From: Microthyrium microscopicum
Lineage: Eukaryota; Ascomycota; Dothideomycetes; Microthyriales; Microthyriaceae
Length of the DNA: 35,566 nucleotides
Direction: 5' to 3'
NCBI GenBank assembly: GCA_010405405.1
Contig: MU004231.1
Span: 1,963,079 to 1,998,644 of the forward strand
Under the pieces are notes generated by a model. It was given only the letters and a program-made list of their open reading frames with translations, searched no databases and was not told where the DNA came from. Positions 13,136-23,333 of this stretch are shown here, one piece after another (position 1 is the first letter of the stretch; every line of letters begins with the position of its first letter). The position numbers and the translations under genes were made by a program.

Positions 13136-13336
13136 ATGTACAGACCCACTCTTGTCTTCGTTATTATATCCACCTTGGTATTCAGCGCCATATCAGCTCC
13201 AACCAACAAACCAAATGCTCAAGAATCTGGAATCGGCATGACCAATGCGGCTTCGCAACAAGATAATCTGAAAAAGAGAGATGGCTTCACCGATGTAGCT
13301 TCACAGAACAACAATATGCTCGGACCGCCGATGTGA
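13136..13336 (+). CDS. Small secreted protein with a Kex2-type site; candidate peptide precursor
   Basis: A single-exon 66-aa product. The start has a good context (CCCAACATGTAC). Residues 1-21 form a clear signal peptide: Arg3, hydrophobic core TLVFVIISTLVFSAI, then SA before PTNKP. A dibasic Lys-Lys-Arg at 46-48 is a kexin cleavage site that would release an 18-residue C-terminal peptide, DGFTDVASQNNNMLGPPM. Two imperfect 11-residue repeats flank that site: GMTNAASQQDN (34-44) and GFTDVASQNNN (50-60), identical at six positions. Signal peptide, dibasic site and repeats together resemble a minimal kexin-processed precursor. I do not recognise the peptide. The alternative is an ordinary small secreted protein; expression is unproven. 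Confidence 0.55.
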   Translation: MYRPTLVFVIISTLVFSAISAPTNKPNAQESGIGMTNAASQQDNLKKRDGFTDVASQNNNMLGPPM

Positions 13337-13763
13337 TGTAAGCCGCATAACACTCAACTGCTGTAAGTTGTTGACGGTCACTCTCATTCTGCCGTAACTG
13401 ATTAACAAATTGATCATAGTGGGTGTTAATATCAATTCAACGATGTTTCCTTGCCAACTTCCCAAAGCAGAAAGCTCTCATAGGCGCACCAGATTATTGA
13501 CTTACATATCCATCTACAGCTTGATAAAACCAATTCTATCATATTCATTTCCTAGTTCTTGTATCTCTGACGTTTTGAAGCTGAAGAAAGTTCTCGAACT
13601 GACAAGTCGGTTTATGATAGAGCACAGTGACCAATGTTAATCCTACACATAAGCATGATCCTGTAATGTTATTATAAGATATTCAAGAGATTGAGCTACG
13701 CTGATTCCAGGTAATCATTTACTTCAAGACTACTCAGATTCTTATCCTATATGTATAATTTAG
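13337..13763. other. Convergent intergenic region between the small secreted gene and the WD40 gene
   Basis: Both neighbours end toward this stretch, so it should hold their 3' ends. It is AT-leaning with no supported ORF. The 76-codon frame at 13410-13640 shows no family features. Confidence 0.5.
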
Positions 13764-16515
13764 CTACCTCACAGCCCATAACTTGATAGTTTTATCTCCA
13801 GATGCGGATGCAAGAACAAAGCCATCTGGCGAAAAAGCCACACTCCTGACTATCTTGCTATGACCACTGAATGTCTGTCTAGGAGTCTCTCCCCGCCTCA
13901 AGTCCCAAACTTTGACGGTTGTATCAGCTGAAGCAGAGGCTACCAGATAGCCATTGGCAGAGAAGGCTATACCACGGATCGAGTCAGTATGACCATTGAG
14001 TGTTTGTTGTGCGTACTTTAGCCGGCTATCCCACAACTTGATGGTACCATCCGCAGATCCCGAGGCCAAAAGCCCGCTTGCTGAAAAGGCCACACCATAA
14101 ACATAGTCACAGTGACCTTCTAGTGTTTGCTGCAAGTCTCCTCGTAGTGTGTCCCAAAGCTTTATAGTCTTATCACCCGATCCAGACGCTAAAATAGTCC
14201 CGTCTCGAGAGAAGGACACATCTCGCACCACATTGTCATGCCCCTTTAGAGTATGACTTTTGGTACCTGACCGTAAATTCCACAGCTTCACAGTTTGATC
14301 TGTTGATGCGGAAGCCAGTCTCGATCCATCAGGTGAAAACTCAAGTCCCCACACTGAGTCATTGTGTCCGTTTAGTGTCTGTTGTTCGACTCCCAACTGC
14401 GCGTTCCAGATTTTAATGGTCCTATCCATCGACGCTGACGCCATTGTTAAGCCATCAGGTGAAAATTTCACATCTCGAACCGCGTTCTCGTGTGACTCAA
14501 GAGTATACCGCTCCGCTCCTAGGCGCAAGTCCCACAGCTTTACACTTCTATCGGCTGAACCGGATGCGACGAACAAGCCGTTTGGAGAGAAGGCCACGCT
14601 CCACGTAGAGTCAAGATGGCCTTTGAGGGTTTGCTGTTTTTGCGCCGGTATGCTTCTCCACCAACCCGCCTTTTTGCTTTTGAGTAATGGCTTTGTTGCG
14701 ATGACACATTTCTCGCCGAGCAGATTGCTTGATATTCTACACGCTAGACTTTTTGAAGAAGCGTTTGGTAGACCCTTTTTGAATAGGGTGAAAGACTCCT
14801 CGTTGATATATGAGTCATCGTAACCATCGTGACTATCGTGACGAGTTCTTGATGATTGATGAATTGCTATTGTTTGAACTTGTGCCCGGGAGCCGGTAAG
14901 CATTCTGTTATCTGGTTGCTTTGCGGATTGTTCCAGGGACTCCTCAGGCCCATCATTTCCATCCCCTGGCCTTGCTTCGACTTCCATGGCCTTTAGGCAA
15001 TACAACTGTATGGGACTGGTTTCTGACTGGGAAAGCTGGCACAGAATGGCATGATATATCCCTGCATCGTTGTCTCTACCGCACAGCTGAAGTATACGAA
15101 TGAGATTTCGCAGAGCCTGTAAGCAGCAATCTAGCTGGCGGGGATATTGCTTTCTGAATCCCTTATAGGCTCGCCGAGCATAGAGAAGAGCTTCTGTCAA
15201 ATGGCTTTTCTCCACCAAGATTTCTGAAAGCATCAAAGTATCTTGAAGATGAGGAGCGCAGCTTTCAAGAACATCGGAGGAGGCCACAAAAGCAATCTTC
15301 TCCCTCAGCAGCTTTTCCGCTTCGTCCCACTTTCGTTGTGCTTTAAAGGCGAGAATCAAGCATGACAAGACCTCAATATGTAGAAAATGGAGGTCTTCAT
15401 TGTTTCTCCTTCTTTTTTTCTTCTTAAGCCACTTGACACAACTTTTTAGATCCGCTTCAGCCTCGCTGGATTTGCTTGCGTGAAGTTTGGCTTTGCCTTG
15501 CTGAAATAGTGCGAGAATAAGTTCCGATTCTTCCTCGTCAGCTGGATCTCCATCGCTTGCTACCTCCGTTTGTTCATCGCCATGTCGATCTCTTTTCATG
15601 AAGGCATTGGAGGAATGATCAGAAGCGTCATCAATAGAAGTTCGTTCATGTGATTTGATCCAGTCAATCATCAAGGTGTTCGGTCGGGGAAGAAAAGCTT
15701 CTCCAAAATCTGACAAGCAGAGAGTGTTTCGTTGACCATCATTGCCGTTACTGACTACAGTTGACGCCGAAGAAACCACACTGGCTGCAGAATTCAAACA
15801 GGTGCGTAGGTGATCCAATTGTTTGAATTGTGCGGATTGTTTCTTTGATGTACGCTCCTTGTTTCCAAGCTGGGTGTTTGATTTCATCTTTTCTTCCATG
15901 GAGGCTAGTCGATAGTTCATGTCAATAGCCAGCTCCTGTATCGTTGAATTTACTTGATTCAAAGTTGGGAGCCCAACCTGAAGAGCTTCGCTAGTAGAAG
16001 CTTGGTGCCATCTAGTGATTGTTTGGTCAGCAATAGATTCTGGGGTCACTGATATCTGTGTCAAGGACTTACAACAATGTCGTTTGTAAGGAAACCTGAA
16101 TTGTATCTTTGTAGGAGCGTATCTGCTGCTGATATACAGCAATTTCATGGGTGGCCGCATGGAGTCTAATGTGCTTTCGCGTAGAGTCTAAGAGATTCAC
16201 ATGCTTGTTGACGCGTACAATTGTGGTCTGAAGCGACTTGAGCGTTCCTTCCGCATCATCCAAAGACGTTTGAAGATGGCGCCAATGTGAGGTTAGACTT
16301 CCCTCAGATCTTAGAGAACTCTTTACTTTCGGTTCATCGATTATGTCTGTAACTTGGTCCAATATCTTCTCGAAGGCCGTGACTTCTTGCAGAAGCCCAT
16401 TAATTGCTGTCCCAACTAATTTCGTGCCGCTAATAAATTTCTTCAACTCCCAGCCGAGCCCGCTGCAGAGGCTTGCAATGGTGAGCGACGAGACGACAAT
16501 TGATAAGGGATCCAT
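13764..16515 (-). CDS. PigL_N-like domain, TPR-like and seven-bladed WD40 protein (NLR-like architecture without a visible NACHT)
   Basis: Exon 1 is 16515-16073 and exon 2 is 16011-13764. The 61-nt intron (GTAAGT, branch CTGAC, acceptor CACTAG) joins the two open frames in phase, giving 896 aa. Residues 1-148 begin MDPLSIVVSSLTIASLCSG and continue as amphipathic helices, matching the PigL_N-type N-terminal domain (PF17111-like) found on fungal NLR and ankyrin proteins. Residues about 308-470 are helical with TPR-like pairs (AEADLKSCVKWLKK, DEAEKLLREKI, ALLYARRAYKGF). Residues about 610-896 are seven WD40 repeats of 41-43 aa with GH and WD/WN dipeptides, enough for one propeller. No Walker A or B (NACHT or NB-ARC) motif is visible between the domains. 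Canonical fungal NLRs carry such an NTPase in the middle, so this may be a scaffold or sensor lacking the switch. Partner and function are unknown. It lies opposite in strand to, and between, DUF3176 copies A and B. Confidence 0.85.
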
Positions 16516-17225
16516 GAGTTGGTAAGTTTATCAAAAATTCCATTGCAAACAGATCATTCCAAGTGATGAAAGCTGGACTACACTTGATGAACAAGAACGT
16601 TTGACGCAAGAATCAGATTTAGTTGAACTTCTCCTTAGCTCAAAAGTTAATGATCATCTCGAAGATAGTGGAGCCGCTACTCGAGGCGCTATAGATAGCG
16701 CGTAAAGGCTGGATGGCGGCCCGCGCCTCGATCTAGGCTGTTTTGGGATGTTTATGTTTCAGATTGCTGCATGTCGAGCGTTCAGCGCTTGTTTAAGCTC
16801 TGCCATTTGCGCTTGGCTTTGCGGCGCCTTGGGTCCTGCGAGGCGATCATTCACTCACTCATTCCTAATGGGCCAAAATGCCATCAGCCGACTTGCTTTC
16901 AAGCTTTACTGCAAGCCTACCCAGAACAGAATTGTGTACTTGGTGCTAATGGCGATCGCTTAGAAAGTAGAAGTACTTCCTAGTAAGATGTCTTAGATAT
17001 GGTCTTTATTGGCCAGTCAGACAGGTGCCGTGCTTATACAGACTCTAACAAAACTAAAGTTTTTCTCTATCACCTATTAGTGCCTGTTTATGCAGCTTTA
17101 TCATGTGCTGTGGTTGACCTCCAGAGTTCCTCGTCTTTCGCAACATACTTCAGCTCTGGCAGAAGCGCAACAGTGTAACTTATACATCTAGACAAAACCG
17201 GATCGCAAAAGCTCAGAAAACGAAA
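16516..17225. other. Divergent intergenic region between the WD40 gene and DUF3176 copy B
   Basis: Neighbouring genes diverge from here, so it should carry both promoters. A perfect 7-bp inverted repeat with a 2-nt loop (GCGCTAT-AG-ATAGCGC) sits at 16686-16701. A hydrophobic 71-codon frame at 16748-16963 and an overlapping frame at 16771-16983 lack supporting features. Confidence 0.5.
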
Positions 17226-19324
17226 ATGGCTGGCCAGCCTTCTATCTCTGAGCAAGCAAGCCCACAATCTCCTACCAGTCCAATACCTGAGCCGGATACT
17301 CAATCAATAACCTCAACTCGTCAATACTCTGATAATGGTCTCAGCATAAACAACGACACATATTATGCAGAAACAAAATCTTCAGGCTCTTTTCAGACTT
17401 TCTATATCGCCTCGCAGCAACGAAAGTCTATAGGATCAAAACCTTCCGAATCATCTGCACAAAACCATGAACACTTGGAGATGGACCAACCCGGCTTCTG
17501 GAGAAAATGGTTCCTAGAATGGTGGGGAATTGAGCTTCTGAGCTTAGGCTTCAGCGCACTATCTATGGTTATTATCCTGATAGTACTTGCGCAATATGAT
17601 GGCAAAGGACTACCTCAATGGAAACTCGGCATTTCAATAAATGCTTTTATATCCATCTTTGCTGGATTTACCAAATCGGCTCTTTTACTCCCCACTGCAC
17701 AGGCTCTTGGCCAGTTGAAATGGAATTGGTTTACCAAATCTCGCCCTATGCACGATTTTGAGCTCTTGGACAGTGCTAGTCGAGGGCCTTGGGGCGCTCT
17801 ACTCCTCCTTGGTCGCATGAAAGGAATGTGAGTTACATCTTTGTTAGGTTCGTTCTTTAAAGAGTTGACTAATTCCTTCAAAGTACACTGGCGTCCATTG
17901 GGGCTGCTATAATTCTGCTTTCTGTACCGCTTGATCTTTTCTTTCAACAAATAGTGCAGTTTCCTACGGTCTGGATTGTATCTGGGGATGCAACCCTCGC
18001 TCGGACAATCTATTACAACCCGGTTCCAAATGAATACTATGTACAGGACGATACTGTTTACTCGCCAGATCCTACTACTGATTCTGCGGTTGAACCACTT
18101 ATTTGGTCAACGGGCAATCCTCAGCAAGTTCGTTCCAGCTGCCCCTCTAGAAGATGTACGTTTGAACCGTTTGAGAGCCTTGGGGTGTGTAGTTCATGTA
18201 TCGAACTACCCGACTTACTCAAATTTGGTGTTCGAAATGTTGTTGACAATTGGTCTGCGGATTCGGTGGCTAACCCAAACTTGGATAATCTCACAAACAC
18301 GCCATCTGTCGGATGGTATTTGGAAGCACCTGGTCAAGATCCGATCCTGATGGCAGGATATTCTTATCAGTCGAATGATACCTTAACTCCCAAGTCCATC
18401 CTCAGAGGAAGGATTGAACCCATGCGGGAAATGTTCACCAGACAAGCAAGATTCCCCGGTGGGACCATCAACTTTCACAACATTACAAATCCATTGGCAG
18501 ACTTCCTCATTGCATTCAATCTGGGAATTTTAGGTAGCTCGGATAGTGGGATATTTAATCAGACGCCCGTTGTTCACGAATGCGCTCTGTATTGGTGTGT
18601 ACAAACCATACAGGCTCGCTTGGAGGGCGGGATCATTGCTGAAAACATCACTGCCACCCGCCAGCTTGTTTCAAGCCACGCTGATGATCCGTGGGACCCG
18701 GATACTAAGACGTTTCTGACAAATTTCACACTCACAAAGCCTGACTTACAGAACCCGAAGGGAGCGCTATTAAACTTCGGAGTCAGCAATATCACAACTC
18801 GCACAACGATCCAGGTTTCAGAAATATTCTCTCCTTCTAGCTGGACAGAGTTCAATGGTGACACTACGATGGCGAAAGTGAATTGGAGAGGCAACCCATT
18901 CTACAATCGTCCCGTTGCAAATTCAGCGAACCCATGGAGCAGTCACAACGATCCAGTCGCGCATGTTGCAGCGATTGCTGAAGAGATGAGCAAGGCAATG
19001 CGGAACACTCCCCAAGGAGCGACTGATACATACGATCTTGTGATTGGAAAAGCATGGGAAGAACAGATCCGAGTGCATATTATATGGGCTTGGATCGTAC
19101 TGCCAGCGGTGCTAATGGCTATAAGTTTTGTTTTTCTGGCAGCGACAATGGCTCGAAGTTCAAGAGATGATTTCATTGGAATTTGGAAGACTTCGGCGTT
19201 AGCAATCTTGTTCAACGGTTTTGGGGATGATGTACAGAGGAAGATAGGAGGCTCTTCTACGGAACGTTTAGGACAAGCCAAAAGAACGGCTAAAGATTTG
19301 ACCGTCAGATTAGAAGAGGACTAG
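17226..19324 (+). CDS. DUF3176 membrane protein, copy B
   Basis: Exons are 17226-17827 and 17884-19324, with a 56-nt phase-2 intron (GTGAGT, branch CTAAT, acceptor AAAG); 680 aa, uninterrupted. Residues 1-90 are Ser/Pro/Gln-rich and probably disordered and cytosolic. TM1 is at about 99-123 (WWGIELLSLGFSALSMVIIL), a second hydrophobic segment with KSALLLPTAQALGQLKW lies at about 136-166, and TM3 (LASIGAAIILLSVPLDLFF) comes right after the intron. The ectodomain follows, with C-x4-C-x10-C-x2-C (CPSRRC...CSSC), HECALYWCVQT and several N-x-S/T sites. TM4 (IIWAWIVLPAVLMAISFVFL) precedes a short tail with IWKTSALAILFNG. DUF3176 is a fungus-restricted family of unknown function. The topology, with termini inside and one big extracellular domain, is inferred. 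Confidence 0.88.
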
Positions 19325-19888
19325 TGAGAAAACGCAATATCTTCAGTCTGAGTAGCTTAACAAAAACCATTTCAGCAGACATGTCTGATTTGCTAAAGTT
19401 GGCCAAGTGGCATTGAAAATCATGCAGATGTCCAGTTCTGTTTTGGGAACGTGGATGAGGCTGACTGCGGCGATGTAGGCGCTTAGCCAGAAATTCCATC
19501 TGAGGGGCCGCTTTGGAGGCGTCTGCAGGATGCAGCTGCATTAGTCCTCTGTAAAGTAGTACTTACAAGGTATAGGTTCCTTCAGGTAGACCGCTTGAAC
19601 CAGGCGGCTATGCATCTATAAACTCCAATGCGGCTACAAGGCAATGTTGCGATGGAATGAATAATAGTGTAGAGATTCTTTCTTGTTTATGCGTAAGACT
19701 CCTAGAGCAATGTTCTATAGCATACTGTGCAGATTGCAAAGAAAGGAAGTGGTTGACCTCGCTGCTTTCTGATTTGCTTTAGTATAGACTGGTCTATTGG
19801 ATCTTGCATTTCTTCCATCATTGTCTTTTCACTCCTTATGCTGGTATACTACAATCTGATCATTGTGCTTTGATCTCTATTCCAGAAC
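19325..19888. other. Intergenic region between DUF3176 copies B and C
   Basis: This is 564 bp with no supported ORF. It should hold the copy B 3' UTR and the copy C promoter. The stretch just before 19889 is pyrimidine-rich, a common feature of fungal promoters and leaders. Confidence 0.5.
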
Positions 19889-22051
19889 ATGGCCCACCTT
19901 TCTGTTCAGAGTCAGACTGTTCTAGATGAGCATCTCTCCTTATCCCCAAGGACACCAGATTTAGGTCAATTCCCTTCGCCAGTCAATTACGGATCAGTCA
20001 CACCCACGTCAGAACATCATCCTTTTTCAGAAAGGAGTTCGACCCAATTCCAAAAATCCTTCGTGGAGAAGTTCCAGAATACGTCGGCAAACTTCACCTT
20101 CAACTCCAAAGGAGACGAACAATTATCACAAAGTTCGGCAAGCCATACCGTCGGAAGTCGACTTCAGCGAGAAATTGAGGATGGTTGGCTATGGGAAGCT
20201 CTCAGCTGGGTGATAAGTGCGGGCTGTATGCTAGCACTAACTGTTCTTCTGGGGCTTTATAACAACAAGCCTTTACCGGCAAGGTGGCCTTCTGGCATCA
20301 GCCTGAACGCCGCTATATCTGTACTTTCTAGTATCGGAAAATATGCTCTCTCAGTCCCACTGGAGAACTCGCTTGGCCAGCTGAAGTGGATCTGGTTTCG
20401 AAGCAAAAAGACAAAAAAATTGATCGATCTAGAAAGATTTGACGAAGCAAGTAGAGGACCATGGGGTGCTTTTCTTCTACTGTGGCACATCAAAGGAAAG
20501 TAAGTGTTGAGCGATTCAACGATCCTTATACTTGTTGCTAAAACGAGGAACAGAAAACTTGCCTCGTTCGCCGCCGTAATAACCATCTTATCTCTGGCAA
20601 TGGATCCCTTTTTCCAACAAATTGTTGCATATCCGCAAAGGCCAGGCGAATTCGGTAAAAGCACGATTACGAGAGCCGTAAAGTTCTTCACTCACGAAAA
20701 CCTCGAGTACGCCAATGGAGGAAACTATAGTATTTCAGATGAGAGTATGTGGAGTGCTATGGAAAGCGCATACTTCGGTGACGGTAAAGAGTCAAAAATT
20801 GACGCATTCTGCCCTACATCAAACTGCCAATGGCCAGAATTCCAGACTTTGGGAGTTTGCAGCAAATGCCATGACGCCTCCGAGCTGCTTCAATTTGGAT
20901 GCATGCCAGAACGAGGGGAGTGGTTGACCCAGAGAAGCACAGCAATGCTGGGAATCAATCAAACAATCAGTACTGCACCAGTCCTATCTTGCGGATGGTT
21001 CTTCAATGCCAGCTCTGAAGATCGTATGCTGATGAGTGGATATGTCTTGGATAATACCACATCGCCCCCAAGTCCTGGAGAGGCTCTTTTCATACGCTCT
21101 TTAGCTACTGCTACACCTGCAGATGCTGACAACGTCACTTACTGGGATCGATCCTACTATTACAAGAATGAGTCAAATGCCTTGCCATTTTGGGACTTTC
21201 TGGTTGTGATGAACAAAAACGTATCTTCGGTGTATCTACATGAACGCCCAGAGGCTGCTGAATGTGTTCTGCAATGGTGCGTCAAAAACATCACTGCGTC
21301 GGTCATCAACGGAGAGTACAAAGAGGAGATTGTCTCGACATTCATCAACGAGACTCAGGTTGGCTATCCAGCTCGCCACGAATCCAAATGGAGGCCGCCT
21401 GGAACTTCATACATGCATGGTGTAGCAGATGTTATCATCGAGCCCCCAGGACAGGATGAGCAATTCTTCGTCCCAGACTATACGGTGTTCCAGACGGTCA
21501 ACCCTTTCTACTGTTTTATTCCATCATATATGACAGTGGCAAATATCACAGCAAATCCACTTATGCGAGTTGATAACAAGAATACAGGTGGAATGGACAA
21601 TTCCTACATACTGAACTTCAATCTCACTGAATGGTCAAAACCAAGCAACATATCCGTCTGGTCGGACATAATGGCAACTGCAGTTACAAACACTATTCGA
21701 AGTTTTCCAAACAGTTCTGAGCCAGTTCCCGGTTTCGGAGGACTGGAGACTTATATTCACATTCAGTGGGCTTGGATATCACTGCCGGTGATCATATTAT
21801 TTGGCACGGCTATGTTACTAATCTGTGTCATTATCACCGGACCAACAAAACAAGAAGGAGGAGTGTGGAAAACCTCTCCGCTTCCAATGTTACTTCATGG
21901 ACCCAGTTCACAGCTGCGAGCAGATTTTGGAGATGCATGGAGTATGTACGATATGAGAAGGAAGGCCAGGCAGGTGGATGTCGTCCTCAGGGAAGAAGTA
22001 GATGGATTAAGGTTTCATCCTGATAAGAATGGAAGTTATGCTGAGAAATGA
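19889..22051 (+). CDS. DUF3176 membrane protein, copy C (divergent)
   Basis: Exons are 19889-20499 and 20554-22051, with a 54-nt phase-2 intron (GTAAGT...ACAG) at the conserved site; 702 aa, intact. It is the most divergent of the four. The family core reads KYALSVPLENSLGQLKW (about 151-167) rather than KSALLLPTAEALGQLKW, and the segment before TM1 is WLWEALSWVISAG. The ectodomain keeps C-x4-C-x10-C-x2-C (CPTSNC...CSKC) and ECVLQWC but has a longer, different second half that includes PFYCFIPSY and extra aromatic residues. N-x-S/T sites are frequent. TM4 (WAWISLPVIILFGTAMLLI) is followed by VWKTSPLPMLLHG and a Lys/Glu-rich tail. The N-terminal 95 residues are Ser/Thr/Gln-rich. It may bind a different partner from A, B and D, but that is only inference from ectodomain divergence. 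Confidence 0.85.
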
Positions 22052-23333
22052 ACGGGTTGTGTACTAACCAAGATAACAAGATCTGTACATAGGTAGTTCA
22101 TTATTCTTTCTGTTCGCTTGATGTGCACATGATGAAGCAGGTCTACATTACAATATCCAAGATGAAGCGACTTCTGGAGTTTTTCATCAACGGTCATTCG
22201 CTTCAAGATTTTGGTCAGCTGCAAGCGAAGTGGAAGTCGTAGGGATTGGCCAGCACTTAGAACTGACTGCAAGCATAATGCAAGTTCTTGTGATCAGTGG
22301 CCAACTGGATCAAAAGGCGATGTTCCTGCATTGCAGGCTGCAGTATTTCTGCCATGCGATGTGTGAGAATATTATGAGTAGAGTGCAGGCTCCTCACTGC
22401 CAGCCTCTGAAGTTAGAAAGGACGGTTTGGTGCAAAGTCCTTACAATTGAGCTCAACGATGGCGAAAAAGGGTAGGTGTTTACCAGCATAACAGGTAGCA
22501 TCGACTTCTCCAAGTGAGGTGGGCCGAAAGCTTGAGCCAATGGCAAACATCGCGTTATCCGCCGAGTGAAGGTTCCAAAAATTCCTCAAACACTTCCCTC
22601 TCTCTGGGCGTAAAAAGGCCGCTGAAGGGGCCGCTGGAAATCATGCGAAGGCGGGGTTTCTTAAGGAAAAAGAAGCAGACAAGCAGGTTTTTAACCAGGC
22701 GGATAAAAATATCTCAAGGGCGACCGTCGAATCCGGGGGTTGGGCTGTGCGAGAAGAGCTGCCAGTACTGGGAACCTATCAAAGCGCGTTGGCCGGCGCG
22801 TACGTGCATATGCAAAGCCACTCTGTTTGCCGTGATTGGCGATGTCTCGTTTAAGCTCATCGAATAACAAAGTCTGCGTCTAGAAATCCAAGTTGATTTG
22901 CTCTTACAGCTCCAACTCTACCGAGAAGCAGGACTCATGATCCAAGAAGTGTCCGAGCAGACTGCCCGCGATGTACATATTTTACCGCTTCGAATGCAAC
23001 TCCGCCCCACGCGATGCCTGTTACGGATGTCAGATAGGCCGCGGATGTTGACCACCTGCAACATTGAACCTACAGAGACTATCCTCGCCGCAGGATCCTA
23101 AATGCAACCAATTTGCAAGATGCGGGCTGGACCTCATAGGCATATCTAACTGCATGTCTACCCCTCCCACCCTGTTGTTGGTGTTGTACTCGGGTCCACA
23201 CTTGCAATCGTGATCTTCAGTAACCTGTTGTAGCACCAAATTAGCTTCAAGAGGTCGATATTCATCTGTTTTGTTCTTTGCCATACCCATCTCTATCACT
23301 GATCCACATCACCCTGAGTGGTGTTGCTCTACC
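22052..23333. other. Long intergenic region between DUF3176 copies C and D
   Basis: There are 1282 bp with no gene I can support. A GC-richer part (about 22520-22860) has a 94-codon stop-free frame (22570-22851) but no ATG at its start, no domain and no splice signals that join it to a partner. A Cys-rich 26-codon ATG frame near 22974 is probably chance. The right end holds the copy D promoter. Confidence 0.45.

Noticed and set aside
16748-16983. Two overlapping hydrophobic or Cys-containing frames upstream of copy B
   Set aside because: No clear signal peptide cleavage site, no splice signals, and the position fits a divergent promoter.
22570-22854. 94-codon stop-free frame between DUF3176 copies C and D
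   Set aside because: No ATG near its start, no recognisable domain, GC-richer sequence where open frames arise by chance.
22974-23054. Short Cys-rich ATG frame (26 codons) upstream of copy D
   Set aside because: Too short, no signal peptide, and the Cys spacing matches no family I can name.
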